Shown here: in pieces, positions 9,019 to 16,843 of the stretch
How positions within the stretch are numbered: position 1 is the stretch's first letter
Layout of the letters: every line of letters begins with the position of its first letter
Assembly (NCBI GenBank): GCA_963765545.1
Contig: CAVXWW010000008.1
Span: forward strand, 750,760-814,759
Direction of reading: 5' to 3'
Source: JARRPM01 sp963765545
Lineage (GTDB): Bacteria; Pseudomonadota; Gammaproteobacteria; Pseudomonadales; Halieaceae
Length of the DNA: 64,000 nt
Notes under the pieces: model-generated
The model's database searches: none
Told to the model about the DNA's origin: nothing
The model's input: the letters and a program-made list of their open reading frames with translations, nothing else
Made by a program: the position numbers and the translations under genes

Positions 9019-9885
9019 ATGAGATTCAGTTACCAGGTGGGCATGTGCGAGGCTGATCATTACCTGCCCCTTGCCAAAGCCGCAGAGGCGGCCGGTTACC
9101 ACGGTATAAGTGTGCCCGACAGCATCTGTTATCCCAAGGAGGCAAGTTCCAGCTACCCCTACAATAAGGATGGTAGTCGCGAGTTTCTGGAGAGCGTGCC
9201 CTTTATCGAGAGCCTGATTGCTGTCAGCGCCATGGCGGCGGCAACTGAAACCATAGAGTTCGCCACGTTTGTCTACAAGCTGGCGGTGCGCCAGGTGCCG
9301 GTAGTAGCGAAGCAGGTCCAGGGTATCCAGGCGCTGTCGGGCAATCGGTTTATTTTTGGCGTGGGGATCAGTCCCTGGGAAGAGGACTTCGCTATCTGTG
9401 ACGTGCCCTGGCAGAAGCGGGGCCAGCGACTTGACGAACAGATAGAGATTTTCAGGGGACTGGAAACCGGCGAATTTTTTAGTTACGAGGGCGATATCCA
9501 TCATATGCCCGCGAACAAGATGTGCCCCGTGCCCTCCAGGCCTACGCCGGTGCTGATAGGCGGTCATGCCGAGCCCGCGCTCAAGCGCGCCGCACGTATG
9601 GGTGATGGCTGGATGTGCGCAGGTGCGGACATGAACCAGCTGGGCGCCTATATCAAACGCATCAACCAGTTGCGCGAAGAGTACGGCACCCTGGACCGGC
9701 CCTTCAGGGTATTCACCACTGGCCAGGATGCCTTCACCCGCGACGGTATCGCGGCGCTGGAAGACCTGGGTGTAACCGATGTGATTATCGGCTTTCGCAA
9801 CGTTTACGAAATGGAGCCCGACAAGCCACTGGACGAAAAAATTGCGATGCTCAACTGGTACGCCGGAGAATTTATCCGGGCCTGA
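9019..9885 (+). CDS. LLM-class flavin-dependent oxidoreductase
   Basis: A 288-residue luciferase-like monooxygenase-fold protein. It starts FSYQVGMCEADHYLPLAKAAE, with GISPWEEDFAI and RPTPVLIGGHAEPALKRAARMGDGW, the usual glycine-rich flavin-binding region of this family. Databases often call it F420-dependent; FMN is more likely in this lineage, and the substrate is unknown. The ATG at 9019 has AAGGAGAG upstream; the frame extends to 8965 without a better signal. The small PHA-granule gene follows 88 bp downstream. Confidence 0.85.
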   Translation: MRFSYQVGMCEADHYLPLAKAAEAAGYHGISVPDSICYPKEASSSYPYNKDGSREFLESVPFIESLIAVSAMAAATETIEFATFVYKLAVRQVPVVAKQVQGIQALSGNRFIFGVGISPWEEDFAICDVPWQKRGQRLDEQIEIFRGLETGEFFSYEGDIHHMPANKMCPVPSRPTPVLIGGHAEPALKRAARMGDGWMCAGADMNQLGAYIKRINQLREEYGTLDRPFRVFTTGQDAFTRDGIAALEDLGVTDVIIGFRNVYEMEPDKPLDEKIAMLNWYAGEFIRA

Positions 9886-9973
9886 TGCCCGGTCCGGTCC
9901 CGTGCCGATCGGATTCCGGGCGCTTCCTGGGTGTGCATGATCTATACTCTGGTCAACTTACCGAGGAATTAGT

Positions 9974-10249
9974 ATGGCCGGATTCAGGCTGACCAAGCCC
10001 TACACCATGTCCAAGGAGGAGGTGCGGGAAGCTGCCATGGGCCTCGCCACCAGTCTTGAGCGGGAGCACGGGGTGCGCTCGCGCTGGGATGGCGATACAG
10101 TGCGTATCACCGGGGCTGGTGTTAACGGGCAGATGTCCTTTCACGATGGTCTGATCGATGTGTCGGTCAGGATGGGCCTGCTGGCCTCGATGTTCGAGCC
10201 CGTGCTGCGCAGCGAGGTTCAGCGCTATCTCGACACCCACGTGACCTAG
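9974..10249 (+). CDS. polyhydroxyalkanoic acid system (granule) family protein
   Basis: A 91-residue protein with the pattern of the PHA_gran_rgn family: an N-terminal KEEVREAA helix, then DGDTVRITGAGVNGQMSF and DGLIDVSVRMGLLASMF. Members are found in PHA producers and are thought to associate with granules; the biochemical role is not established. GAGGAA precedes the ATG. It stands alone and converges with the patatin-like gene. Confidence 0.82.
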   Translation: MAGFRLTKPYTMSKEEVREAAMGLATSLEREHGVRSRWDGDTVRITGAGVNGQMSFHDGLIDVSVRMGLLASMFEPVLRSEVQRYLDTHVT

Positions 10250-10285
10250 CTTTTCCGGCGCCGGGTCTTGTGGATGGCCCCGGGC

Positions 10286-11356
10286 TCACTGGCCCAACAG
10301 CGTGGTGCCCTGCAGCGGATCATCAGCCTGTAGCAACTCCTCGAACTCCTGCGCGAGATCTTTGCTGCGCTCTACGCACTGCTCCCAATAACTGACTCGT
10401 TCGGCATGCGCCATGCGGGTGAAATCTGATCGGTCGGGTATTTTTCCGTAGGGCAGGGCCGCCGTGAATTCCTCACTCGGGCACAGCAGAACCAGCCTGT
10501 CGATATCATCGATTGCCGCTTTGCGCCACGGCAGAAACTTGTCGAACCAGCCCGGGACGACATTGGCGCTGAAATGGGGGTAGAGCATGAGGCCATCCCC
10601 GCGGTATTGCGCCAGTTCGAAATGGTAATCGATGATGCCCCCGTCCCAGTACTGGCCCGGGGGGGCACCGGGGATGTCCCGTTCGCCTGTCAGTACAAAG
10701 GGGATGGCGCCGCTGGCGTGCAGTGCAGCGGTAACGTTATCCCCCCGCAGCTGACAGTAGCGGGTGTCGAAGTCATGCAGCGCGAGGCCCGGGCTGGGCT
10801 GGGCCTGTGAATGGAACACTACCCGCTGGAAATGTGTATTCAACAGACGCCTGCTGACCGCGTTCCCCAGCGCAGCTGCCCCCATGCCGGTGGCCAGCAG
10901 GGGAGTGGATGACGCCGCGGCGGGGCCGCGACCCCGGGCGGTAACTATGTGACTGCGGATACGCGGGTGGTTTGCCAGCACATCCGCGCCGTTTTGCCCC
11001 AACACCGTGCGCAGGATCTCCAGGCTAACCTCACTGACCTCGGCGGGCGTTGGCCTGGTGGTGTAGTGCTGGTTGAGGTACCCGACCTCGAGCCGGCCTA
11101 TCGCTGCCGCCGGGTCCGGCATGGCGAGACAGGCGTGTCGCCAGGAGCCGATGGATGAGCCCAGTACCGACAATGGGCGTTCGCTGCGCTGCAGGAAGTC
11201 GCCGAACAGCAGTCGGTCCAGGTGTCCCAGGATAAACCACTTCGGACCGCCGGAGGCCCCCAGCAGCAGAGTGAACAGGTCCGCGGACCAACCTTCGCTG
11301 CCTATTCGTCGCGCGGCTTCCCTGCCCAGGTAGACCGATAATGCCCTAGTTGCCAA
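10286..11356 (-). CDS. patatin-like phospholipase
   Basis: Predicted Ser-Asp dyad lipid hydrolase. The oxyanion loop GASGGPKW, the nucleophile elbow GSSIGSW (GxSxG) and the catalytic Asp motif DGGIIDYH are all present in order. The open frame runs to 11419 inside the AraC gene. A TTG at 11356 is preceded by a perfect GGAGG with a 6-base spacer and overlaps the AraC stop by 11 bp, so I take that TTG as start (356 residues). This implies translational coupling to the regulator. No signal peptide is seen; the substrate is not known. Confidence 0.85.
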   Translation of the reverse strand: MATRALSVYLGREAARRIGSEGWSADLFTLLLGASGGPKWFILGHLDRLLFGDFLQRSERPLSVLGSSIGSWRHACLAMPDPAAAIGRLEVGYLNQHYTTRPTPAEVSEVSLEILRTVLGQNGADVLANHPRIRSHIVTARGRGPAAASSTPLLATGMGAAALGNAVSRRLLNTHFQRVVFHSQAQPSPGLALHDFDTRYCQLRGDNVTAALHASGAIPFVLTGERDIPGAPPGQYWDGGIIDYHFELAQYRGDGLMLYPHFSANVVPGWFDKFLPWRKAAIDDIDRLVLLCPSEEFTAALPYGKIPDRSDFTRMAHAERVSYWEQCVERSKDLAQEFEELLQADDPLQGTTLLGQ

Positions 11357-12344
11357 GGCGCACCTCCGAGGGTGAGCGCCCGGTCCATTTGAAGTAGGCG
11401 CGGCGGAAGTTGGACGCATCGTTAAAGCCGATGAGGTAGGCGATGCTGGACAGGGGGAGCCGCGTGTTCTGCAAATAGCGGGTCGCGTGCTCGGCGCGCA
11501 CCTGGTCCAGCAACTCCTGGTAAGCGCAGTTTTCGCTTTCGAGACGCCGGCGGTAGGTGCGCGGGCTCAGGTTCAGCATCTTGGCTGTCTGGGGCATCTG
11601 CGGGTACTGGCCTTCCAGTTTACGCATCAGTCGGAGGGTCTGCTGTGCGACCGAGGGCTCTTCCTCCAGGTCCGCCAACAAGCGGGCACATTCCCCTTCA
11701 TACAGGCTGCGCAGGGCGGGGTTGGAAGAGGGCAGCGGCGTAAGCAGCAGGTCCCTGCGAAACGCTATTCTTCCCGCCACGCAATTGAAGTGCACATCCG
11801 GGCCGAATATCTCAGTATAGAGCGCGGCGTGGGGTGGCCGGGGGTAGGGCACCTCCAGGCGCAGTTGCAGATCTTGCCGGTTGAGCAGTCCCCGGAGAGT
11901 ATTGAGCATGGCGCCGCACATCAATTCATAACCAAAATCCAGCGGTGTTTCCGCCAGGCTGCTTACGGTAGTCAGTACACACATCTCTTCCACCACCTCA
12001 TATTCCAGGTGCAGGGCGGGGGCCAGTAGATGATAGTACTTGAGAAACAGATCGATGACCTGGCCCAGGTCGCGACAGGTCATGAACGCCTGCCCCAGCA
12101 CGGCATGGGCGCTGAGGTTCAGGCGCAGGCCCAGGTTGAGGCCCAGGGCGGGGTCACCGGTCAGGCGCAGGGCGTTGGCGACAAGTATGGCGAACTCCCG
12201 GTCGCTGATTCTGGCGCCGATAGTCGATAAGCTGGAATTCGCCATACTGGTACCGGCCAGCAGGGGTTCCCGGCCACAGCCCTGGCTCTCGACCATATCG
12301 ATGAGAATCAGGGCGTATTGTGCTGGGGTGGTGGTTTTGACCAT
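11346..12344 (-). CDS. AraC-family transcriptional regulator
   Basis: A 332-residue regulator with an N-terminal arabinose-binding-like domain of the OruR/GbuR type (LGLNLGLRLNLSAHAVLGQAF) and a C-terminal double helix-turn-helix (LNLSPRTYRRRLESENCAYQELL and LPLSSIAYLIGFNDASNFRRAYFKWTG). The ATG at 12344 begins the conserved region; an upstream ATG at 12383 would run into the divergent gene's control region. It is divergent from the diiron ferritin-like gene and coupled to the patatin-like gene, so it probably controls one or both. Confidence 0.88.
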   Translation of the reverse strand: MVKTTTPAQYALILIDMVESQGCGREPLLAGTSMANSSLSTIGARISDREFAILVANALRLTGDPALGLNLGLRLNLSAHAVLGQAFMTCRDLGQVIDLFLKYYHLLAPALHLEYEVVEEMCVLTTVSSLAETPLDFGYELMCGAMLNTLRGLLNRQDLQLRLEVPYPRPPHAALYTEIFGPDVHFNCVAGRIAFRRDLLLTPLPSSNPALRSLYEGECARLLADLEEEPSVAQQTLRLMRKLEGQYPQMPQTAKMLNLSPRTYRRRLESENCAYQELLDQVRAEHATRYLQNTRLPLSSIAYLIGFNDASNFRRAYFKWTGRSPSEVRLGN

Positions 12345-12353
12345 AGACCTATT

Positions 12354-12383
12354 TGGCCATAAATGACCACAAATTGACAACAC
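12354..12383. promoter_or_regulatory. three tandem 10-bp imperfect repeats, candidate AraC operator
   Basis: TGGCCATAAA (12354-12363), TGACCACAAA (12364-12373) and TTGACAACAC (12374-12383) follow head to tail at exactly one helical turn, immediately upstream of the AraC start and facing the ferritin-like gene. AraC proteins often bind direct repeats. TTGACA inside the third unit could be a -35 element, but no good -10 follows. Confidence 0.35.
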
Positions 12384-12451
12384 TTTACCTTGTTGCCCTT
12401 GTCGCGGTCTCCCATAGTTGGTAGCTCACCAATAACAGTGGAGTTCTCCCT

Positions 12452-13639
12452 ATGAAAGTGGAATGGACCGACGAAGCACCGCGCAAGATCCAGCAATTTC
12501 CCGGCGCGGACTATCCAAAGGAAAATCCTGACCTCGAGGATGTGCTGACCAGCGCCGATGCCGATCACATTGCGGAGATTTTCCAGACTCCCCTGACCGG
12601 TTCCTATAACTGGGATTACAAGGTGCAGGACGACCGCATCAAGAAACTCTACGACCTGGGCAAGCAGCTCAACTGGGACCCTGAGATGGATATCGACTGG
12701 GACCGCCCCTGGCCTGAAGAGGCCGCGCAGCCGGAGATGATGAACCTCCACGAATACGGCCCTTATCTGGCGATGGATGAGAAGACCCAAAAGGAATTCT
12801 GGTTGCATATGAATTCCTGGAGCCTGTCGCAGTTTCTGCACGGCGAGCAGGGAGCACTGCTGGTCGCGTCGCAGCTGTGTTCCTGTGCGCCTACCCTCAA
12901 TGCGAAATTGTATGCCGCCTCCCAGACGTTTGACGAGGCGCGCCATGTCGAGGTATTCAATAAATACCTGCAGAAGCGCATCGGCATGATGTATCCCATC
13001 AACACCTACCTGAAAAGCATCATCGACAAAATACTGACGGATCCGCGATGGGACATGAAGTTCATCGGCATGCAGATTGTGATTGAAGGCCTTGCCCTGT
13101 CAGCCTTCAACACAACCCGCGAAACCACGCCCGACCCGGTGTTAAAGGATGTCGTTTACCTGGTCACCCGGGACGAGGCGCGCCACGTCACCTTCGGTGT
13201 CAATTACCTGGAAGAGTTCGTCAAGACCCTGACTGACGAGGAGCGCGAGGAGCGCGCCCTGTTTGCCTACGAGGCCTGTGTGGTCAGTCGCGAGCGCCTG
13301 GTGGCCACGGATGTATTCCGCCATTTCGGCTGGGACGTGGAGGAGGCCCGCCAGCAGGTGCTTGAGGGCTTTGTGATGTCCACATTCCGCAATCTTTTGT
13401 TCCAGCGTGTCATTCCCAATCTCAAGCGTATCGGCCTGCTCACGGACAAGATCCGGCCCAAGTTCGAGGAGTTGGGTATTCTCGACTACGAGAACCTGGC
13501 CACCGACGGGGATATCGACTGGACCGCCCTGGAGCGGCCGCTGGACACAGAGGAAGCCCAGTCGCACGAGCAAAGTATGCTTGCAGCCTTCAAGAGCGAG
13601 CATGAGAAGCAGGAATCGACCAAGGCGAGTGCCGCCTGA
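12452..13639 (+). CDS. diiron ferritin-like domain protein (putative oxygenase)
   Basis: A 395-residue protein with the full carboxylate-diiron ligand set: E132, E162xxH165 (DEARH), E212 and E242xxH245 (DEARH), in the ribonucleotide reductase R2/ferritin-like fold. No tyrosyl-radical site can be assigned, so an oxygenase or oxidase role is more likely than a reductase one; the substrate is unknown. GGAG precedes the ATG. It is divergent from the AraC regulator and ends at a shared terminator with rpsT, so it is monocistronic. Confidence 0.8.
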   Translation: MKVEWTDEAPRKIQQFPGADYPKENPDLEDVLTSADADHIAEIFQTPLTGSYNWDYKVQDDRIKKLYDLGKQLNWDPEMDIDWDRPWPEEAAQPEMMNLHEYGPYLAMDEKTQKEFWLHMNSWSLSQFLHGEQGALLVASQLCSCAPTLNAKLYAASQTFDEARHVEVFNKYLQKRIGMMYPINTYLKSIIDKILTDPRWDMKFIGMQIVIEGLALSAFNTTRETTPDPVLKDVVYLVTRDEARHVTFGVNYLEEFVKTLTDEEREERALFAYEACVVSRERLVATDVFRHFGWDVEEARQQVLEGFVMSTFRNLLFQRVIPNLKRIGLLTDKIRPKFEELGILDYENLATDGDIDWTALERPLDTEEAQSHEQSMLAAFKSEHEKQESTKASAA

Positions 13640-13730
13640 TAGAAAGGGTGGTCTGCCCTGCAAGCGGGTGTTCGGGGCGGTAAGCTTGGCTAATCAATGG
13701 TGTGACTGATAACTGCCCGGGAAAATCGAT

Positions 13731-13764
13731 CGAAAAAAAAGCCGGCTTCTAGCCGGCTTTTTTT
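13731..13764. terminator. bidirectional terminator between ferritin-like gene and rpsT
   Basis: GCCGGCT (13741-13747) pairs with AGCCGGC (13751-13757) around TCT. A run of A precedes and a run of T follows, so it can stop transcription from both converging genes. Confidence 0.92.
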
Positions 13765-13784
13765 GTGCTTGGCAGGTTGTGGCG

Positions 13785-14051
13785 TTAAGCGGCCAGGGCC
13801 TTTACCTGGGTATTCAGGCGGCTCTTGTGACGGGCTGCCTTGTTCTTGTGAATAATGCCCTTGTCGGCCATACGATCTATGACGGGAACCGCGCTGTCAT
13901 AGGCTGCCTTGGCGGCAGCTGCATCGCCGCTGCCGATTGCTGTGTTCACTTTCTTGATCATGGTGCGAACCATGGAGCGCAGGCTGGCGTTGTGATTGCG
14001 ACGATTCTCGGACTGTCGTGCGCGCTTCTTAGCTTGTGGTGAATTTGCCAC
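13785..14051 (-). CDS. rpsT: 30S ribosomal protein S20
   Basis: A basic 88-residue ribosomal protein (MANSPQAKKRARQSENRRNHN, then AYDSAVPVIDRMADKGIIHKNKAARHKSRL). The start is GTG at 14051 with AGAGGT upstream. A non-ATG start is also seen in enteric rpsT, where weak initiation supports autoregulation. A strong promoter lies about 45 bp upstream. Confidence 0.98.
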   Translation of the reverse strand: MANSPQAKKRARQSENRRNHNASLRSMVRTMIKKVNTAIGSGDAAAAKAAYDSAVPVIDRMADKGIIHKNKAARHKSRLNTQVKALAA

Positions 14052-14092
14052 TGGTAACTTACCTCTATGGGGGTCAAAAATCAGGAGGCGAG

Positions 14093-14121
14093 ATTATTCA
14101 CATTCGGCCCTGCCTTGTCAA
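14093..14121 (-). promoter_or_regulatory. strong sigma-70 promoter for rpsT
   Basis: On the minus strand, TTGACA (14121-14116) and AATAAT (14098-14093) are separated by exactly 17 bp. The predicted start point near 14086 gives a leader of about 35 nt. This is the best consensus match noticed in the window. Confidence 0.8.
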
Positions 14122-14238
14122 CCGCAAGCGTTGCCCGTGAAACCCCGCCGTTGCCTCGAATCCGTGGGTATCCGGGCCCGGACCGGCGGATGGAGGCCGT
14201 GTCGATCGGACTTTAAGTATGGTCACACGCTGGGCTAC

Positions 14239-14254
14239 ACTAATGGCTATTAGT
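14239..14254. promoter_or_regulatory. palindromic candidate TetR operator
   Basis: ACTAAT-GGCT-ATTAGT, a perfect 6-bp inverted repeat with a 4-base spacer, ends 33 bp upstream of the TetR-family start at 14288. The size and place suit autoregulation. Confidence 0.45.
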
Positions 14255-14287
14255 TGTTAACACCTGGCAGCACGGGACCGGCACGCA

Positions 14288-14911
14288 ATGGACACTCAAG
14301 TGGCAATCTCCGATCAGCCGTCGACCACGGCGGAGCGCATCCTGGATGCCGCGGAAAACCTGTTTGCGGAAAAAGGCTACAGCGCCGCCTCCCTGGGCGA
14401 GGTGGCAGATCTCGTGGGTATTCGCACTCCCAGCCTTTACAACCACTTCAGGAACAAGGAAGCGCTGTACCAGGCGGTGCTGGAGCGCCTGCTGGCGGAA
14501 TTCTCTGCCCCACTGGAAGAACTTGGCATGGCGCCTGTGACCTACGACCGGGTATTTCTATGGCTGGAGACTATGGTGCGCCAGCATCATGCCAACCCGA
14601 ACCTGGCGCGCCTGCTGCAGCACGCGGCCCTGTCAGGTGGCCCGCACACCAATGAGATGATCGACCGCCTCTTTCGCCCCATGTTCCAGCCGGGTGCCGA
14701 GATTGAGGGCGACACCATATCGCTGTTCAAGGATTCGGGCTTGCAGCCCTGGGCCGTCATGGCCCTCAATAACCTGGTGATGTCGTATGTCACCATGGCG
14801 CCGATGTATCGGGATTTACTGGGCCAGGACCCCTTCAGTGAGTCGGCGCTGGAAAACCAGTTGAATCTCATCAAAACACTGCTGCGCGCAGTATTTGAAT
14901 ACAGGGGATAG
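14288..14911 (+). CDS. TetR-family transcriptional regulator
   Basis: A 207-residue regulator with an N-terminal helix-turn-helix (AERILDAAENLFAEKGYSAAS, VADLVGIRTPSLYNHFRNKEALY) and a ligand-binding C-terminal domain of no recognised subclass. It is 82 bp upstream of the tyrosine phosphatase gene on the same strand, so the two may be linked. A palindrome upstream could be its own operator. Confidence 0.9.
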   Translation: MDTQVAISDQPSTTAERILDAAENLFAEKGYSAASLGEVADLVGIRTPSLYNHFRNKEALYQAVLERLLAEFSAPLEELGMAPVTYDRVFLWLETMVRQHHANPNLARLLQHAALSGGPHTNEMIDRLFRPMFQPGAEIEGDTISLFKDSGLQPWAVMALNNLVMSYVTMAPMYRDLLGQDPFSESALENQLNLIKTLLRAVFEYRG

Positions 14912-14993
14912 TCGACTTCGGGCATAATATAGTCACCTTGATCGGGCGGCCGTCCCGGTTTTTCGAAGCCTCAAACCAGAGTTGTTGGCCACT

Positions 14994-15992
14994 ATGTTGA
15001 TTACCGATGCAGTTCATATCTGGCGCGAGCCGGACGGCGACTACCACTTTGAATGGCAGGTCTCACACCCTGGTACCCAGGTTACGGTTGAGCCCCTGGC
15101 ATCAGGCGGGGAGTTGCAGCTGCACTACAAGGAGCAGTCAGTGCCTGGCGCCCGGCTCGCAGGGCTGCCCCCTGCCCGCCGGCATTTTTTTCGCCTGCGG
15201 GACCAGCACGGTACCGAGGTGCTTGCTACCGAGCGCAGGCTGGGCATGGCCGGGGCCCCCAATTTCCGTGATTTCGGTGGCTACCGCACGACCAGCGGTC
15301 GGCAGGTCAAGTGGGGTTACCTGTTCCGCTCTGGCCAGTTATCCAACCTCAGTGAAGAGGATGTCGACCTGCTGGCCAGCCTGGAGCTGGACCTGGTGTT
15401 TGACTTTCGGCGGGTTGAGGAGCAGGAGAGCGATTTGAGTCGCCTGCCGCATATGCCTGCCCCCAGGGTGGTGAGCCTGCCCATAATTCCAGGCAGCAAT
15501 TCGCGTTTTTTTGAGGAGGGTGGCGAGCAGTCTGCCGGACCGTCTGCCATGTTTGACTTCATGCTGGAGATCAATCGCGATTTCGCCGGGCCCCAGGCCT
15601 CCACCTATCGCCGCATGTTCAAGGAGATACTGGCTGTCCCGGATGCCCGCTTTCTTGTGCACTGTGCGGCGGGCAAGGACCGTACCGGGTTTGCCGCAGC
15701 CATCATCCTGTTGGCCCTTGGGGTAGCGCGGGACGTGGTTATGCGGGATTACCTCCTGACGGGACGCTATTTTACGCCGGAGCGTGAGCTCGATCGCCTG
15801 CGCGACAAGTACCAGCTGGAGCATATGGCGGCGGAAGCGATACTGCCCATGCTGGAAGTGCATGAGGACTACCTTGGGATTGCCCTGCTGCATATCGAAG
15901 ACAACTATGCATCGGTGGAAAACTACCTTGAGAAGGTCCTGGGCGTGGGCGCGCCGGAGCTCGCCGAATTGCGAGCGCGCTACCTCGAATAG
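14994..15992 (+). CDS. tyrosine/serine protein phosphatase-like protein
   Basis: A 332-residue protein. The first ~90 residues form a beta-rich region without clear homology. The Y_phosphatase3-type domain begins at APNFRDFGGYRT and contains the P-loop HCAAGKDRTG (CxxGxxRT) near residue 220, with FDFRRVEEQESD upstream as likely general-acid region. Related bacterial enzymes dephosphorylate phosphotyrosine or phosphoinositide-like substrates. The start is uncertain: an ATG at 14994 is preferred over a TTG at 14982. Its end overlaps the convergent small secreted protein gene by 13 bp. Confidence 0.85.
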   Translation: MLITDAVHIWREPDGDYHFEWQVSHPGTQVTVEPLASGGELQLHYKEQSVPGARLAGLPPARRHFFRLRDQHGTEVLATERRLGMAGAPNFRDFGGYRTTSGRQVKWGYLFRSGQLSNLSEEDVDLLASLELDLVFDFRRVEEQESDLSRLPHMPAPRVVSLPIIPGSNSRFFEEGGEQSAGPSAMFDFMLEINRDFAGPQASTYRRMFKEILAVPDARFLVHCAAGKDRTGFAAAIILLALGVARDVVMRDYLLTGRYFTPERELDRLRDKYQLEHMAAEAILPMLEVHEDYLGIALLHIEDNYASVENYLEKVLGVGAPELAELRARYLE

Positions 15993-16297
15993 GTACTTGC
16001 AACTGCGCCGGCCGGATGTGCGACAGGCGCCTCGTTGCAGGCTGCCCTGGCCGCACTGATCTGCTTTTTCTGGCAGCTGCCACCGTTCTTGTCACCCACG
16101 CACCACCTGCGCTGTTGGTCCCAGGCGGTCAGTGGTACTGACCTGCCGTCATTACACCTGACAGTGAATTGGGCGTAGGGCACACCGTCTCCGGTCTCTG
16201 CATAGGTGTCGAAGATGATGCTGGTCGGCCTGGCGGCATGGCTGGCGCTAGCGAGCAGTAACAGTGTCAATGCGGCCAATGTTGCTGGGATGTTCAT
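15980..16297 (-). CDS. small secreted cysteine-containing hypothetical protein
   Basis: A 105-residue protein with a clear signal peptide (MNIPATLAALTLLLLASASHA, cleavage after AxA). The mature part has four cysteines (RCNDG, RWCVGDKNGGSCQKK, AACNE), which could form two disulfides. AGAGGT precedes the ATG, supporting translation. I do not recognise the family. Its 3' end overlaps the phosphatase gene on the opposite strand. Confidence 0.65.
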   Translation of the reverse strand: MNIPATLAALTLLLLASASHAARPTSIIFDTYAETGDGVPYAQFTVRCNDGRSVPLTAWDQQRRWCVGDKNGGSCQKKQISAARAACNEAPVAHPAGAVASTYSR

Positions 16298-16475
16298 ATC
16301 TTACCTCTTCAGCGTGAATTGCCGGGCACCGGCGCGGGCCGTTGCCGACAATCGCGAGCACTATAGTAGAGGTATACGCGATTTGTGTGTTACGGATTTG
16401 TCACTATTTGGGAAGTTTTGTAACAAGCGCATGCCGTCGGCGGATAAAAACTCGTCAACACATTGATATTATTAT

Positions 16476-16504
16476 AAAAAAACGCGCCGATTGTTTGTTC
16501 GGCG
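16476..16504 (-). terminator. rho-independent terminator after small membrane protein gene
   Basis: On the minus strand CGCCGA and TCGGCG pair around an 8-base loop and are followed by CG and seven T. It begins directly after the stop codon at 16505. Confidence 0.85.
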
Positions 16505-16726
16505 TTACGCCAGCAAGATGAGGACCCAGCCGGCGGCCGCCAGTAACAGTACCCCGGCGGTCTTGTCCAGGCGCCCCAGTGCATACAGGTAGGACAGTGG
16601 TGGCAGCAGTAGTGTGAACAGGCCCCAGGTGTAATCTTCCTGCCACGATACGATCAGAAGCAAGACCCAGCTGGCCAGCAGGGCTACCACACCAAATGTC
16701 GTCATCGAGGCGGTTATAGCGTCCAT
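16505..16726 (-). CDS. small two-helix membrane protein of unknown function
   Basis: A 73-residue hydrophobic protein with two to three predicted membrane segments (VVALLASWVLLLIVSW, LFTLLLPPLSYLYAL, AGVLLLAAAGWVLILL). GGAG before the ATG and a perfect terminator right after the stop argue that it is a real gene. No family recognised. Confidence 0.65.
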   Translation of the reverse strand: MDAITASMTTFGVVALLASWVLLLIVSWQEDYTWGLFTLLLPPLSYLYALGRLDKTAGVLLLAAAGWVLILLA

Positions 16727-16843
16727 GTTTTCTCCGGAACAGAGTCGGCTGAATATGCGGCAGCAGGGTAGCAGAAAGCCGCGCTTGCGTCAGCGGCCGC
16801 CCGGGAATTATTGGGGGTCGCCAAAGAGCAGGTGGAACCGCGG

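Noticed and set aside
9019..9885. F420-dependent assignment of the LLM oxidoreductase
   Set aside because: The family name alone does not show F420 use; no F420 synthesis gene is in the window and FMN is as likely.
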